NCBI RefSeq assembly: GCF_030580865.1
Contig: NZ_JAUQSY010000013.1
Span: 1 to 64,000 of the forward strand
DNA length: 64,000 bases
Source of the DNA: Hymenobacter aranciens
GTDB taxonomy: Bacteria > Bacteroidota > Bacteroidia > Cytophagales > Hymenobacteraceae
Direction: 5' to 3'
A program made the translations under genes and the position numbers. Positions 40,790 through 47,956 of the stretch are shown piece by piece (the stretch's first letter is position 1; each line of letters begins with the position of its first letter). The notes below the pieces were generated by a model, which saw nothing but the letters and a program-made list of their open reading frames with translations, was not told the origin of the DNA and did no database searches.

Positions 40790-41764
40790 CTAATCACCCA
40801 CCCCGCGCCGTGTGTAATCTGGCACTTTCGGCGTCGTGCCGCGCGCAAACGACGGCTTACGCTTGCCGCCGAGCAGAAACCACGCCGCTCCGGCCACCAG
40901 CAGCCCCGCGCCAATGGCGGCCGCCTGCACCGGGAGCTTGTCGGGTGGCGGTGGGGGCAAAAACTCCACGCCGCTGGCGTCGGTACGGGCGGGCTCGGTC
41001 ACGTAGCGGCCGTGCTCAGGGATGGGGTAATTATCGGCCAGTTGGCGCAACTGCTCGGTGGCAGCGGGGCCGCGCATTACTGGCCCATGCCCGCAGCCGA
41101 TGTTTTCGGGCTGCAGGTCAGCCAGGCGGCGCACCGAGTCACGACTGGCTTCCCAGTCGTAATTAAAGGGCGTGCCGGCGCGGCTGATTTTCGGAATGGC
41201 CAGCAGAATGGCCGGCACCGAGTCGTGGTGGCAGGTGGCGAAGGCGTCGGCGCCGATGAGCGTTTTATCCGACTCGCGGAAGAAAGCCAGCTGGCCGGGT
41301 GCGTGGCCGGGCACGTGCAACCAGCGCCAGCCGGGCAGGTAGGGCACGCTGTCATCATCCGTCGAAATGGCCTGAGCAGCCTCGCGCAGATTGGGCAACT
41401 CCTTGGGAAAGAAGCGCGCCATAAACGCCAGCGAACCGCCCACGGTGGGGTCGCGGGGCGGATACTGCGCCTGCCCGGTCACGTAGGGCAGCTCCAGCGG
41501 ATGCACCAGCACGGGCACCTGCCAGCGCAAAGCCAGTTCCTTAGCCGAGCCCACATGGTCGAGGTGGCCGTGGGTGAGGATAATGGCCTTGGGGCGGCTG
41601 TCGTCGCCAAACTTCTCGGCCGCCGCCGCGCCGATGGTGCGGGCGCTGCCGGGCAGGCCGGTGTCGATGAGTACCCATTCGCCGGGCTGGCCGGTTTCAA
41701 TGAAATAGACGTTCACAAAGCGCTGAATGCGCAATTGGGTGACGCCGGGGGCTACTTGGTCCAT
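40790..41764 (-). CDS. Metallo-beta-lactamase fold hydrolase with C-terminal membrane anchor
   Basis: 324 residues. The metal motif LTHGHLDHVGS (H65, H67, D69, H70), a later histidine in WLHVPGHAPGQLAF and GADAFATCHHD mark the glyoxalase II-like MBL family. A single membrane helix near 290-310 (AAAIGAGLLVAGAAWFLLG) precedes a short basic tail. Substrate is unknown; family members hydrolyse thioesters, lactones or similar. ATG 41764 directly follows a palindromic repeat region. Confidence 0.85.
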   Translation of the reverse strand: MDQVAPGVTQLRIQRFVNVYFIETGQPGEWVLIDTGLPGSARTIGAAAAEKFGDDSRPKAIILTHGHLDHVGSAKELALRWQVPVLVHPLELPYVTGQAQYPPRDPTVGGSLAFMARFFPKELPNLREAAQAISTDDDSVPYLPGWRWLHVPGHAPGQLAFFRESDKTLIGADAFATCHHDSVPAILLAIPKISRAGTPFNYDWEASRDSVRRLADLQPENIGCGHGPVMRGPAATEQLRQLADNYPIPEHGRYVTEPARTDASGVEFLPPPPPDKLPVQAAAIGAGLLVAGAAWFLLGGKRKPSFARGTTPKVPDYTRRGVGD

Positions 41765-41791
41765 AGTGGTGGGATTGGTGGTTTGTTTATC

Positions 41792-41940
41792 CTGTCATGC
41801 TGACGAAGGAAGCATTCTCTCACGCCGAAACGACGCAGTAAATCAATCGTTTCACCGAGGGAAATGCTTTGCTGTCTTTAGCATGACGTTCTTTTTGGCT
41901 TTGTAGACGTGATAGGATGCTTCCTTCGTCAGCATGACAG
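41792..41940. repeat. GCTGACGAAGGAAGCAT-family palindrome, copy 3 (longer loop)
   Basis: CTGTCATGCTGACGAAGGAA from 41792 pairs with the sequence ending at 41940. An inner, partial copy (AGCATGACGTTCT, 41880-41892) lies in the loop, suggesting insertion of one element into another or a partial duplication. Confidence 0.85.
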
Positions 41941-41960
41941 ACGGGCGCAAGACGGGCGAC

Positions 41961-42233
41961 TCAACACCCGCAGCTAAAGTCCGGGTACTCCTTATACTGC
42001 GGCGCAATCTTCTCATCCAGCCGCATAATGCGGTCCAGCCGCGCTTCCTCGCCGTTGCTGAGCTGCGCATACTCCGCCTTGTCACGGATTCCAAGGTCGC
42101 GGATAACTACCGACTCCACCCGCAATTCGTGCAAGTCGCTGAAATATTGCAGCAACACGTGCCGCCGCAGCGTCGCCGCCGCTTCCAGCTCGTCGTGAAA
42201 GCCGCAGTCGATGGGTTTATAATCAGTCGCCAT
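41961..42233 (-). CDS. Rho-binding antiterminator-like protein (Rof/YaeO family)
   Basis: 90 residues. The N-terminal YKPIDCGFHDELEAAATLRR and the central strand pattern, LRVESVVIRDLGIRDKAEYA then EEARLDRIMRLDEK, match the Rof (YaeO) family, whose E. coli member binds Rho and weakens termination. The similarity is judged by eye and covers the whole protein. Neighbouring genes give no hint of target. A CGC tail (FSCGC) is unusual for the family. Confidence 0.65.
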   Translation of the reverse strand: MATDYKPIDCGFHDELEAAATLRRHVLLQYFSDLHELRVESVVIRDLGIRDKAEYAQLSNGEEARLDRIMRLDEKIAPQYKEYPDFSCGC

Positions 42234-42306
42234 AAAAGGGAAAGAAAAAGTCAGTCTATACCATACCGCCCCACCCCGCCCAAGGTTACCTTTCCCGGCT
42301 GTGCGC

Positions 42307-42314
42307 TAACTTGC
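42307..42314 (+). promoter_or_regulatory. -7-like box before hutU
   Basis: TAACTTGC is identical to the -7 box proposed for the YebC-family gene. No -33 TTTG stands at the expected distance, so this is weak. It is 28 bases upstream of the hutU start. Confidence 0.35.
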
Positions 42315-42341
42315 CATCCCACCCAATCCTAACTATTTTTC

Positions 42342-44153
42342 ATGTCCCTCCCGAACGAAATCGCCACTCCCGAACTCAACCTCGAAGCCACGTCCTTATC
42401 GTCAGGCTCCCCCTCCCCGCAGGAGAGGGGGCCGGGGGGTGAGGTTGAACGCCAGGCCGACGGCAAACGGCCCATGTACTACGAGTACAAGCCCGCCGAA
42501 ACCGTGAAAGCCGCCCACGGCACCACCCTGCGCTGCAAAACCTGGGAGGCCGAAGCCGCCCTGCGCATGCTCGAAAACAACCTCGACCCCGCCGTGTCGC
42601 TGGTCTACGACGAGCTCATCGTGTACGGCGGCGCCGGCCGCGCCGCCCGCAACTGGAAGGAATTCCAAACCATCGTCAAAAGCCTCAAGGAGCTCGAAGC
42701 CGACGAAACCCTGCTCGTGCAATCGGGCAAGGCCGTGGGCGTGCTCCGCACCTGGCCCCACGCCCCGCGCGTACTCATCGCCAATTCCAACCTCGTGCCC
42801 GCCTGGAGCACCCAGGAATACTTTGACGAGCTCGACCGCAAAGGCCTGATGATGTACGGCCAGATGACCGCCGGCTCCTGGATTTACATCGCCACCCAGG
42901 GCATCCTGCAGGGCACCTACGAAACCTTCGGGGCCATGGCCACCCAGCACTTCGGCGGCACCCTGAAACACACCGTCACCGTCACGGCCGGCCTCGGCGG
43001 CATGAGCGGCGCCCAGCCCCTGGCCGTCACCATGAACGACGGCGTCTGCCTCGTCATCGAGCCCATCGACGAGCGCGTGAAGCAGAAAGTGCGCGAAGGC
43101 TACGTCGACGAGCAGGCCCGCGACCTCGACCACGCCCTGGAGCTCTGCGAGCAGGCCAAAGCCGAAGGCCGGGCCTGGTCCATCGGCCTCACCGGCAACG
43201 CCGCCACCGTGCTGCCCCAGTTGCTGGAACGCAATTTCAAAGCCGACATCGTGACCGACCAAACCTCGGCCCACGACCTGATGGACTACCTCCCCGAAGG
43301 CGACATCAATGAAGTATTAGCCCTGCGCGCCGCCAACCCCGAGGAGTTTAAAAAGCAGGCTCTGGCGTCCATCGTCAAGCACTGCCAGGCCATGCTCGAC
43401 ATGCAGGAGCGCGGCACCATCGCCGTCGACTACGGCAACAACCTGCGCGGCCAGGCCGAAAAAGGTGGCCTCCAGGTGCGCGACGAAAACGGCCAGTTCC
43501 TCTACCCCGGCTTCGTGCCCGGCTATATCCGCCCGCTGTTCTGCGAGGGCAAGGGCCCCTTCCGCTGGGCCGCCCTCAGCGGCGACCCCCAGGACATCCT
43601 GCGCATCGACCGCGCCCTGCTCGAAACTTTCCCCGAGGATAAGCTCCTGGCCCGCTGGATTGAAAAAGCCCAGGCCAAAGTTCCATTCATCGGCCTGCCC
43701 GCCCGCGTGTGCTGGCTCGGCTACGGCGAGCGCGAGAAGTTCAGCCTCGTCATCAACGACCTCGTGGCCCGCGGCGAAGTCTCGGCCCCCATCGTCATCG
43801 GCCGCGACCACCTCGACTGCGGCTCCGTGGCCAGCCCCAACCGCGAAACCGAAGGCATGAAGGACGGCTCCGATGCCGTGGCCGACTGGCCCCTGCTCAA
43901 CGCCCTGGCCAACTGCGCCAGCGGTGCCGACTGGGTGAGCCTGCACAACGGCGGCGGCGTGGGCATCGGCAACTCCACCCACTCCGGCATGGTCATCGTC
44001 GCCACTGGCACCCCCGAAAAAGCCGAGCGCCTCCGCCGCGTCCTCACCACCGACCCCGGCATGGGCATCTTCCGCCACGCCGACGCAGGCTACGAGCTGG
44101 CCCAGGACGTGGCGCGGGAGCGCGGGGCGAATATTCCGAGCCTGAACGTCTAG
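42342..44153 (+). CDS. hutU: Urocanate hydratase
   Basis: 603 residues, some 40-50 more than usual. The family core is complete: VYGGAGRAARNWKEF, ANSNLVPAWS, the NAD-binding ATVTAGLGGMSGAQ-like block (VTVTAGLGGMSGAQPLAV), DQTSAHD and the GRDHLDCGSVASPNRETEGM motif with its conserved cysteine. It converts urocanate to imidazolone propionate in histidine breakdown. No other hut gene is in the window. Residues about 20-38 (SSGSPSPQERGPGGEVERQ) translate a palindromic repeat (42407-42440) typical of intergenic DNA, so the N-terminal extension appears to have been gained by repeat insertion. The family-like sequence begins at about RPMYYEYKP. Confidence 0.95.
   Translation: MSLPNEIATPELNLEATSLSSGSPSPQERGPGGEVERQADGKRPMYYEYKPAETVKAAHGTTLRCKTWEAEAALRMLENNLDPAVSLVYDELIVYGGAGRAARNWKEFQTIVKSLKELEADETLLVQSGKAVGVLRTWPHAPRVLIANSNLVPAWSTQEYFDELDRKGLMMYGQMTAGSWIYIATQGILQGTYETFGAMATQHFGGTLKHTVTVTAGLGGMSGAQPLAVTMNDGVCLVIEPIDERVKQKVREGYVDEQARDLDHALELCEQAKAEGRAWSIGLTGNAATVLPQLLERNFKADIVTDQTSAHDLMDYLPEGDINEVLALRAANPEEFKKQALASIVKHCQAMLDMQERGTIAVDYGNNLRGQAEKGGLQVRDENGQFLYPGFVPGYIRPLFCEGKGPFRWAALSGDPQDILRIDRALLETFPEDKLLARWIEKAQAKVPFIGLPARVCWLGYGEREKFSLVINDLVARGEVSAPIVIGRDHLDCGSVASPNRETEGMKDGSDAVADWPLLNALANCASGADWVSLHNGGGVGIGNSTHSGMVIVATGTPEKAERLRRVLTTDPGMGIFRHADAGYELAQDVARERGANIPSLNV
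42407..42440. repeat. Palindromic repeat inside the hutU coding region
   Basis: CTCCCCCTCCCCGCAGGAGA and the following GGGGG form a hairpin of the CCCTCTCC/GGAGAGGG type, common as a dispersed repeat in bacterial intergenic regions. Here it is read in frame within hutU. Confidence 0.75.
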
Positions 44154-44194
44154 AAACTTAATATGGCCAGAAGAACCGCACAAGTCTTTATACC

Positions 44195-44601
44195 ATGTTT
44201 ACATTTGGCAGAGAGCATGAGAAGGCTTGTGCAGTTCAGTATGTCATAGGGGAAAAAATGTCGCGCTGGCTGAAAAGCTAACGGATGCTATCCATGACCT
44301 GTTAGAACAGAGAATTGCATTGATAGAGTTGCGCGCGGTCATTTCAGAAGTGTTTGAAGCAGGCGGTTCAGGCGTGTGGGAGCAGGCGGCAAACTGGTTA
44401 CGAAGGCTGAGCAAAGACCATCCGGATTTGCTCAGCCTTTGGCTTGAGTTCAGCCAGCATCGTTCCGCTAATGTGCGCTTTCGGACTGCCTGCTGCTTAC
44501 CCGATATGGCAGGAGAAGTAGCGAAGCATGTTTCTTCCCGATTGTTGGTAGACCCAGCAAAAAAAGTGAAAGAAATGGCAAGCAGTAAAGTCCAACTCTG
44601 A
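44195..44601 (+). pseudogene. Small HEAT-like protein gene interrupted by a frameshift at a G4A6 run
   Basis: From ATG 44195 the frame reads MFTFGREHEKACAVQYVIGE and then ends at TAA just after 44258. From the same run the +1-shifted frame continues NVALAEKLTDAIHDLLEQ to the stop at 44599-44601. The two halves join naturally at GGGGAAAAAA (44249-44258), giving a protein of about 135 residues with HEAT-like helices (WLRRLSKDHPDLLSLWLEFS, then RFRTACCLPDMAG). It could be a recent frameshift, a slippage site used on purpose, or a base-calling error. Function is unknown; similar small helical proteins occur beside secreted toxins as immunity factors, but none is adjacent. Confidence 0.6.
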
Positions 44602-44683
44602 TTACTGTAAGCACTGTTTCGGCACCAATTCCGCTATCCCACCTGTTACTTGCCTATCTTAGAGTAATAAAACCACTACTATC

Positions 44684-44902
44684 ATGTCGCCTATCCTCGT
44701 TGAACCCCTGAGTGAGCAAGCCTACGAGTTGTTGCGGCAACTAGAGGCCCTGCATATTCTGCGCGTCCTGTCGAATACTGAAATAGCCGCCCCGCGCAAA
44801 ACTTCCATTGCCAGCCTAATCGGTACGCTCTCGCCCAAAACGAGCGAGCGGATGCTGAAGGAGGTAGCCGAAATGCGTAACGAATGGGAGCGGGAGTTTT
44901 AA
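44684..44902 (+). CDS. Antitoxin of a PIN-domain toxin-antitoxin pair
   Basis: 72 residues, mostly helical, with a short acidic and basic C-terminus (MLKEVAEMRNEWEREF) suited to wrapping the toxin. No clear DNA-binding fold is visible. It overlaps the PIN toxin gene by 19 bases, the usual arrangement in such modules. The call rests on that context. TATCTTAG at 44655-44662 is a near match to a -7 box. Confidence 0.7.
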   Translation: MSPILVEPLSEQAYELLRQLEALHILRVLSNTEIAAPRKTSIASLIGTLSPKTSERMLKEVAEMRNEWEREF

Positions 44903-45285
44903 TTGACACGAATGCTGTCATCGATTTCCAACGGGGTTCATTACCTCCGTTGAGCTTACAATGGCTGGTGCATCTGGTTGATAGCGGCTATGGGTATTTA
45001 TCCGTCATCAACCGCATCGAATTATTGATACGGCCGGGTAGCGCAACAGAAGCAGCCGCGCTACAGCAGTTTATCGACAGCTGCATAGAACTGCCACTAG
45101 CCGAGCCCGTCATCCAACAAACTATTCGCCTGCGTCAACAGCATCGCGTGAAGCTGCCAGATGCTATTATCGCCGCCACCGCGCTGGCGCACGGGTTGCC
45201 TCTGCTTACCCGCAACGTTGGAGACTTTCGAAGTGTAGCAGGATTGGTGGTGCTGGACCCATATGATGTGACACAACTGCCCTAA
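44884..45285 (+). CDS. vapC: VapC-type PIN-domain ribonuclease toxin
   Basis: 133 residues. The PIN acidic residues are in place: D8 in VLIDTNAVIDF, E near 46 (NRIELLI), D near 97 (KLPDAIIAATAL) and D near 116 (NVGDF). VapC toxins cut tRNA or rRNA using Mg2+ when released from the antitoxin. The start at 44884 is inside the antitoxin gene, fitting translational coupling. Confidence 0.88.
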   Translation: MGAGVLIDTNAVIDFQRGSLPPLSLQWLVHLVDSGYGYLSVINRIELLIRPGSATEAAALQQFIDSCIELPLAEPVIQQTIRLRQQHRVKLPDAIIAATALAHGLPLLTRNVGDFRSVAGLVVLDPYDVTQLP

Positions 45286-45594
45286 TTAATTTATTGTCTC
45301 ATGTTTTTCCTTTCCTCCATCGCAAAAGGCACCCCGCTTTAGGTACCAACCTAAAGCCCCATGAAACGAGTTAAACAACTTGAAAAAGCCTTTGGCCACG
45401 AAGCAAATGAAGCATTCGTGGCCTTTCCGCCTAAAGTCTCGAATGTCCAGCTGGCACGTACAGTTTCGTGCAAGAAGGAGTGTTCCTTCTGCTTCCCGCA
45501 TGGCTTTGAAACCAGCAATTCCACTATCATGAATCGGCAGCGTAATTGGAAAAGATTCCGCGCCACCCAGTGGAAAAACTGAAAAATAAGATAA
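45286..45594. other. Gap without a convincing gene; several consecutive hairpins
   Basis: Perfect or near-perfect hairpins follow each other: GCTTTAGGT/ACCTAAAGC (45336-45357), GGCCACGAA/TTCGTGGCC (45394-45423), GCACG/CGTGC near 45454-45471 and AGAAGGA/TCCTTCT (45473-45490). A terminator-like stem follows at 45595-45621. A 73-codon frame (45361-45582) starts right after the first hairpin but does not resemble a protein. It is a candidate for a small structured RNA or decayed gene. Confidence 0.4.
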
Positions 45595-45621
45595 GGCCCC
45601 GCTGTACCCCGCAGCGGGGCC
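45595..45621 (+). terminator. Rho-independent terminator
   Basis: GGCCCCGCTG (45595-45604) pairs with CAGCGGGGCC (45612-45621), followed by CTTCCTTTT. It ends the hairpin-rich stretch or the vapBC unit. Confidence 0.75.
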
Positions 45622-45709
45622 CTTCCTTTTACCAAAAAAACCAAACCCCCGCCCCCCACTGTTTACCTCCCCACGGCAGCACGTCGCCGCCGCACGGAAC
45701 CAGTTAAAC

Positions 45710-46432
45710 ATGAAAATAGGAATCATCGGCGCCGGCCACATCGGCAGCGCCCTCGCCGGGCGGCTCACCCGCCTCGGCCACACGGTGTACATCGCCAACT
45801 CCCGCGGCCCCGAAACCCTCACCGACCTCGCCCAGAAAACCGGCGCCACCCCCGTGACGGCCGCCGAAGCCGCCCGCCACGGCGAGCTCATCGTCGTTAC
45901 TATCCCCCTGAAAAACATCCCCGACCTACCCCGCGACCTGTTTGCCAACGTCGCCGCCGACGTGCCCGTCATCGACACCAGCAACTACTACCCGCTGCTG
46001 CGCGACGGCCAAATCCCCGAACTCGAAACCGGCGACCTCACCGAAAGCGAGTGGGTGCAGCAGCACCTGGGCCGCCCCGTGGTCAAAGCTTTCAACAACA
46101 TCCTCGCCGACCACCTCGCCGCCCCCGGCCAGCCCGCCGGCACCCCCGGCCGCGTGGCCCTGCCCATCGCCGCCGACGATGCCGCCGCCAAGCAGCAAGT
46201 AAGCGTCCTCGTCGAAGCCCTCGGCTTCGACGCCGTCGACGGCGGCAGCCTGCGCGAGTCGTGGCGGCAGCAGCCCGGTGGCCCCATCTACTGCAACGAC
46301 CTGCCCGCCGACCAGCTCCGCGCCCACCTCACCCGCCTGGGCACCACGCGCACCGAAGCCCAGCACGCCGAATACCTCGCCAACCAGGCCAAACAGGAGC
46401 AGGCAATGGCCGCCCAAGGCGTCAAGCTGTAG
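45710..46432 (+). CDS. NADPH-dependent F420 reductase-family oxidoreductase
   Basis: 240 residues. The N-terminal KIGIIGAGHIGSALAGRL is a classic dinucleotide loop, followed by IANSRGP, whose arginine suggests NADP(H). VKAFNNILADHL and the C-terminal helical part match the F420:NADP oxidoreductase/NAD-binding 2 group (proline reductase-like fold). F420 itself is not expected in this lineage, so the true cofactor partner is probably different. No operon partner is close. Confidence 0.8.
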   Translation: MKIGIIGAGHIGSALAGRLTRLGHTVYIANSRGPETLTDLAQKTGATPVTAAEAARHGELIVVTIPLKNIPDLPRDLFANVAADVPVIDTSNYYPLLRDGQIPELETGDLTESEWVQQHLGRPVVKAFNNILADHLAAPGQPAGTPGRVALPIAADDAAAKQQVSVLVEALGFDAVDGGSLRESWRQQPGGPIYCNDLPADQLRAHLTRLGTTRTEAQHAEYLANQAKQEQAMAAQGVKL

Positions 46433-46440
46433 GGAATGTA

Positions 46441-46462
46441 GAGACGCAATATTTTGCGTCTC
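46441..46462. repeat. GAGACGCAA/TTGCGTCTC hairpin, copy 1
   Basis: GAGACGCAA (46441-46449) pairs with TTGCGTCTC (46454-46462). A related copy, GTAGAGCCGCA/TGCGTCTCTAC, is at 49152-49179, so this is a fifth dispersed palindrome family. Confidence 0.7.
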
Positions 46463-46500
46463 GTCGTCCGCGCCGAAATAATAATTCGCGCACCGATAAT

Positions 46501-46553
46501 AATAAATAGAAACGGCCCCGCTGCAACTCGCAGCGAGGCCGTTTCTATTTATT
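46501..46553. terminator. Terminator with 23-bp stem
   Basis: AATAAATAGAAACGGCCCCG and three more bases (46501-46523) pair with 46531-46553 with one G-T wobble. AT ends and GC centre suit termination in both directions. It follows the oxidoreductase gene. Confidence 0.85.
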
Positions 46554-46585
46554 TCCAGGAATTAATTAATCCAAGTAGCGGAACA

Positions 46586-46741
46586 GCCGCGAAGCGGCGA
46601 CATGTTGGTAGCTCGAACCGGTTTTAGCAACCAGAGCCGCAAAGCGGCGGCACTTCCGTCCGTTGCAATGTGCCGCCGCTTTGCGGCTCTGGGTATAGCA
46701 GCTACCGATATAAACTACCAACGTGCCGCCGCTTTGCGGCT
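46586..46741. repeat. Nested cruciform of GCCGCAAAGCGGC units
   Basis: The inner arms 46631-46653 and 46670-46692 are perfectly complementary over 23 bases. The outer arms 46586-46609 and 46718-46741 are related to the same unit and pair with a few mismatches. Each arm itself contains the small palindrome GCCGC-AAA-GCGGC, so several alternative folds exist. Confidence 0.85.
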
Positions 46742-46764
46742 ACTCCGCCACTTGGGCTAACTAA

Positions 46765-47508
46765 TTATTCCTCCCCACCATCTCCGCCACCATTCCCCTG
46801 CTCGCGCCGAATCCGCTTCATCAGCGTGGCCAGTGTAAACGTGCGCGCCTTCTTCGGCTGGCTCTCCTTATACAGCAGCCGCCCGGTCTCCAGCACCTCC
46901 GCCACGTATTCCCACAGCGCATTACCCGCCTTGATGTTGTCCTCCGTCAGCTCCAGGGCCGAGTTTTGGTTGCTGTTCTGGGCCGTATTGAAGTCCCGCA
47001 CCTGCTGGCGCGCATCAATAAACGCCTGCGTATCCGTGTCCGTGTGGCCTTGGGCCGTGAGCACCGTCAGGTTTTGCGGCGTTTGTAGCATTTGAATCAG
47101 ATATTTCAGCGCCCCATCCAAGCCCTCCATGTCGGAAGTCGTGATTTCGTTCCGCACCTCCACCACGCCGAATTTATCCACTGCCACCGTCAGCGACTTA
47201 TCCTTCGCCACCCGGTTTAGTCGGATGTTCAGGAAGTTCAGCGGTTCGCGCAGGCTCTTAGCCACCGTCGTCATGGCCGCCGTCACCTCCGTGTCGGTCG
47301 CCCGGCGGGCCGTCGTCGGCACCAGCTTCTCAAAAGCCTCCTGCTTCTCATCCCAACCCTTGAGAAAATCCGGGTCGGCATAATCGGGCGACGCCTTGGC
47401 ATAATCCGCCTTGTTGGTCATAAACATGGCCCGCACCATCTGGTCCAGCGGCCCCAATTCCTCAATCCGGCACCGAAACTGGCGCACCGGCAACTTGGCA
47501 GTACTCAT
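46765..47508 (-). CDS. Hypothetical protein, Bacteroidota type
   Basis: 247 residues from ATG 47508 (MSTAKLPVRQFRCR). Mixed helical protein with conserved-looking segments such as LNFLNIRLNRVAKDKSLTV and DGALKYLIQMLQTPQNLTVL, and a Lys/Gly-rich tail. No signal peptide, membrane helix or known motif. Proteins of this look occur in several copies in Bacteroidota genomes. The frame is open to 47958, but that part only translates the tandem array, so the later ATG is chosen. The array lies about 80 bases upstream of this start. Confidence 0.65.
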   Translation of the reverse strand: MSTAKLPVRQFRCRIEELGPLDQMVRAMFMTNKADYAKASPDYADPDFLKGWDEKQEAFEKLVPTTARRATDTEVTAAMTTVAKSLREPLNFLNIRLNRVAKDKSLTVAVDKFGVVEVRNEITTSDMEGLDGALKYLIQMLQTPQNLTVLTAQGHTDTDTQAFIDARQQVRDFNTAQNSNQNSALELTEDNIKAGNALWEYVAEVLETGRLLYKESQPKKARTFTLATLMKRIRREQGNGGGDGGEE

Positions 47509-47956
47509 AATCCATTCATTACTACCCGCCGCACCATTGCAGACGGGTGCCAAATGTAGATAATAATCCGGCAACCTCAACCAGCACTCCGCGAAACAAC
47601 CCCTGATACCCGCGCCGCCCCGCATGGGCCCCGCGAAGCGCTCCAGGGAAGGTGCGCAGCCCAAAAGGGAGGTGCGCAGCTCCGCATGGTACCCGCGCAG
47701 CCGCCCAGGGTACCCGCGCAGCGCAAAAGGGGGGTGCGCAGTCCCGCAAGGTACCCGCGCAGCCTCCAAGGGAGGTGCGCAGCGCCACATGGTACCCGCG
47801 AATCGCTCCAGGGAGGGTGCGCAGGCCAAAAGGGGGGTGCGCAGGCCAAAAGGGGGGTGCGCAGGCCAAAAGGGGGGTGCGCAGGCCAAAAGGGGGTGCG
47901 CACAGCTCGGGGCAGGTGCGCAGCCCCGCCCACCCGTCCCCCGTATAGCCCCCGCC
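47509..47956. other. Divergent intergenic region filled by a tandem array
   Basis: It separates two divergent genes (starts at 47508 minus and 47957 plus). From about 47589 to 47923 it is the 20-21 bp array listed next. The remaining 80 bases by the minus-strand gene show no promoter that I can recognise. Confidence 0.7.
47589..47923. repeat. Helically phased tandem array 1 (core GTGCGCAG / CCGCGCAG)
   Basis: Sixteen clear cores start at 47610, 47631, 47652, 47672, 47693, 47714, 47734, 47755, 47775, 47796, 47817, 47837, 47857, 47877, 47896 and 47916, with a weaker one at 47589. Spacing is 19-21 bases, mean 20.4. Cores are of two kinds, GTGCGCAG and CCGCG(C/A)A. The 12-13 base spacers vary and often have the form CC-N-GG. 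Four units at 47817-47896 are almost identical (GTGCGCAGGCCAAAAGGGGG); the others are diverged. Confidence 0.9.

Larger units (their letters stand above)
46433..46764. other. Gene-free stretch made of palindromes
   Basis: It holds a small hairpin (46441-46462), a terminator (46501-46553) and a nested cruciform (46586-46741). Nothing protein-like is seen. All three elements are listed separately. Confidence 0.7.

Noticed and set aside
41852..42094. 80-codon frame across the palindrome upstream of the MBL-fold hydrolase
   Set aside because: It reads through an intergenic palindrome and the opposite strand of the Rof-like gene's end.
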